64,000 bases of DNA from VRUE01 sp963728835 (GTDB lineage: Bacteria; Actinomycetota; Thermoleophilia; Solirubrobacterales; 70-9): contig CAVSKZ010000002.1 of NCBI GenBank assembly GCA_963728835.1, forward strand, positions 434,001-498,000. Reading direction: 5' to 3'. The position numbers and the translations under genes were made by a program. The notes beneath the pieces are model-generated. The model ran no database searches. It worked only from the letters and a program-made list of their open reading frames with translations, and was not told the DNA's origin. Shown here in pieces: positions 63,435 through 64,000 of this stretch (positions are counted from its first letter, which is position 1; the number at the start of each line of letters is the position of its first letter).

Positions 63435-64000
<566 letters not shown>

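Overview
The window is GC-rich chromosomal DNA from an actinobacterium, most likely class Thermoleophilia (Solirubrobacterales-like). I infer this from the gene order rpmH-rnpA-yidD-yidC-khpB-rsmG-parA-parB beside dnaA-dnaN-recF-dciA-gyrB, rpsF-ssb-rpsR-rplI near dnaB, an operon of six Mce proteins, a menaquinol/bcc-type complex III cluster, many GTG/TTG starts and very long spurious antisense frames. Species cannot be read from the sequence alone. No transposase, integrase, phage module or CRISPR array was seen.

Layout. 1-14.2 kb: a partial flippase-like gene, thiL, a two-component system with a lipoprotein HtrA-type protease, two trehalose-forming enzymes facing each other (TreT and OtsA), the rpsF-ssb-rpsR-rplI ribosomal/replication block, a membrane protein, a secreted protein, a TetR regulator and two related lipoproteins. 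14.2-17.8 kb: purA, a DnaC/DnaI-like ATPase and dnaB. 18-31.9 kb: an envelope block of six overlapping mce genes, an MMPL/RND exporter and secreted paralogues, then tRNA-Lys. 32-42.2 kb: tatA-tatC, polyprenyl diphosphate synthase, menG, a three-gene cytochrome bc complex and a heme cluster (hemB, a fused siroheme-decarboxylase-like protein, hemL). 42.3-51.3 kb: an ABC exporter, secreted repeat proteins, ymdB, a multi-membrane glycosyltransferase-like protein and a phosphodiesterase-like enzyme. 51.3-64 kb: an aminotransferase joined to D-Ala-D-Ala ligase, a bifunctional-nuclease-family protein, tRNA-Ile and the chromosome-origin block ending in partial gyrB. The origin itself is probably around 60.6-60.73 kb.

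Two features stand out. First, at least thirteen long inverted-repeat elements (about 72-169 bp) sit mostly within a few bases of stop codons. They fall into families in which the inner core (families B and C) or the outermost ends (family A) are conserved, while the long, usually perfect stem arms differ at every site. One copy lies in frame inside a membrane-protein gene and another inside a proline-rich protein. Second, fifteen otherwise normal genes, many essential and single copy, are broken by 30 one-base insertions, plus a sixteenth gene with one probable one-base deletion. Removing one base at each insertion restores a full-length product. This looks like systematic sequence or assembly error, and those genes are annotated at full extent with the break points given.

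The three gene-free stretches longer than 300 bp (5789-6185, 8690-9004 and 57134-57518) are largely filled by these inverted-repeat elements.
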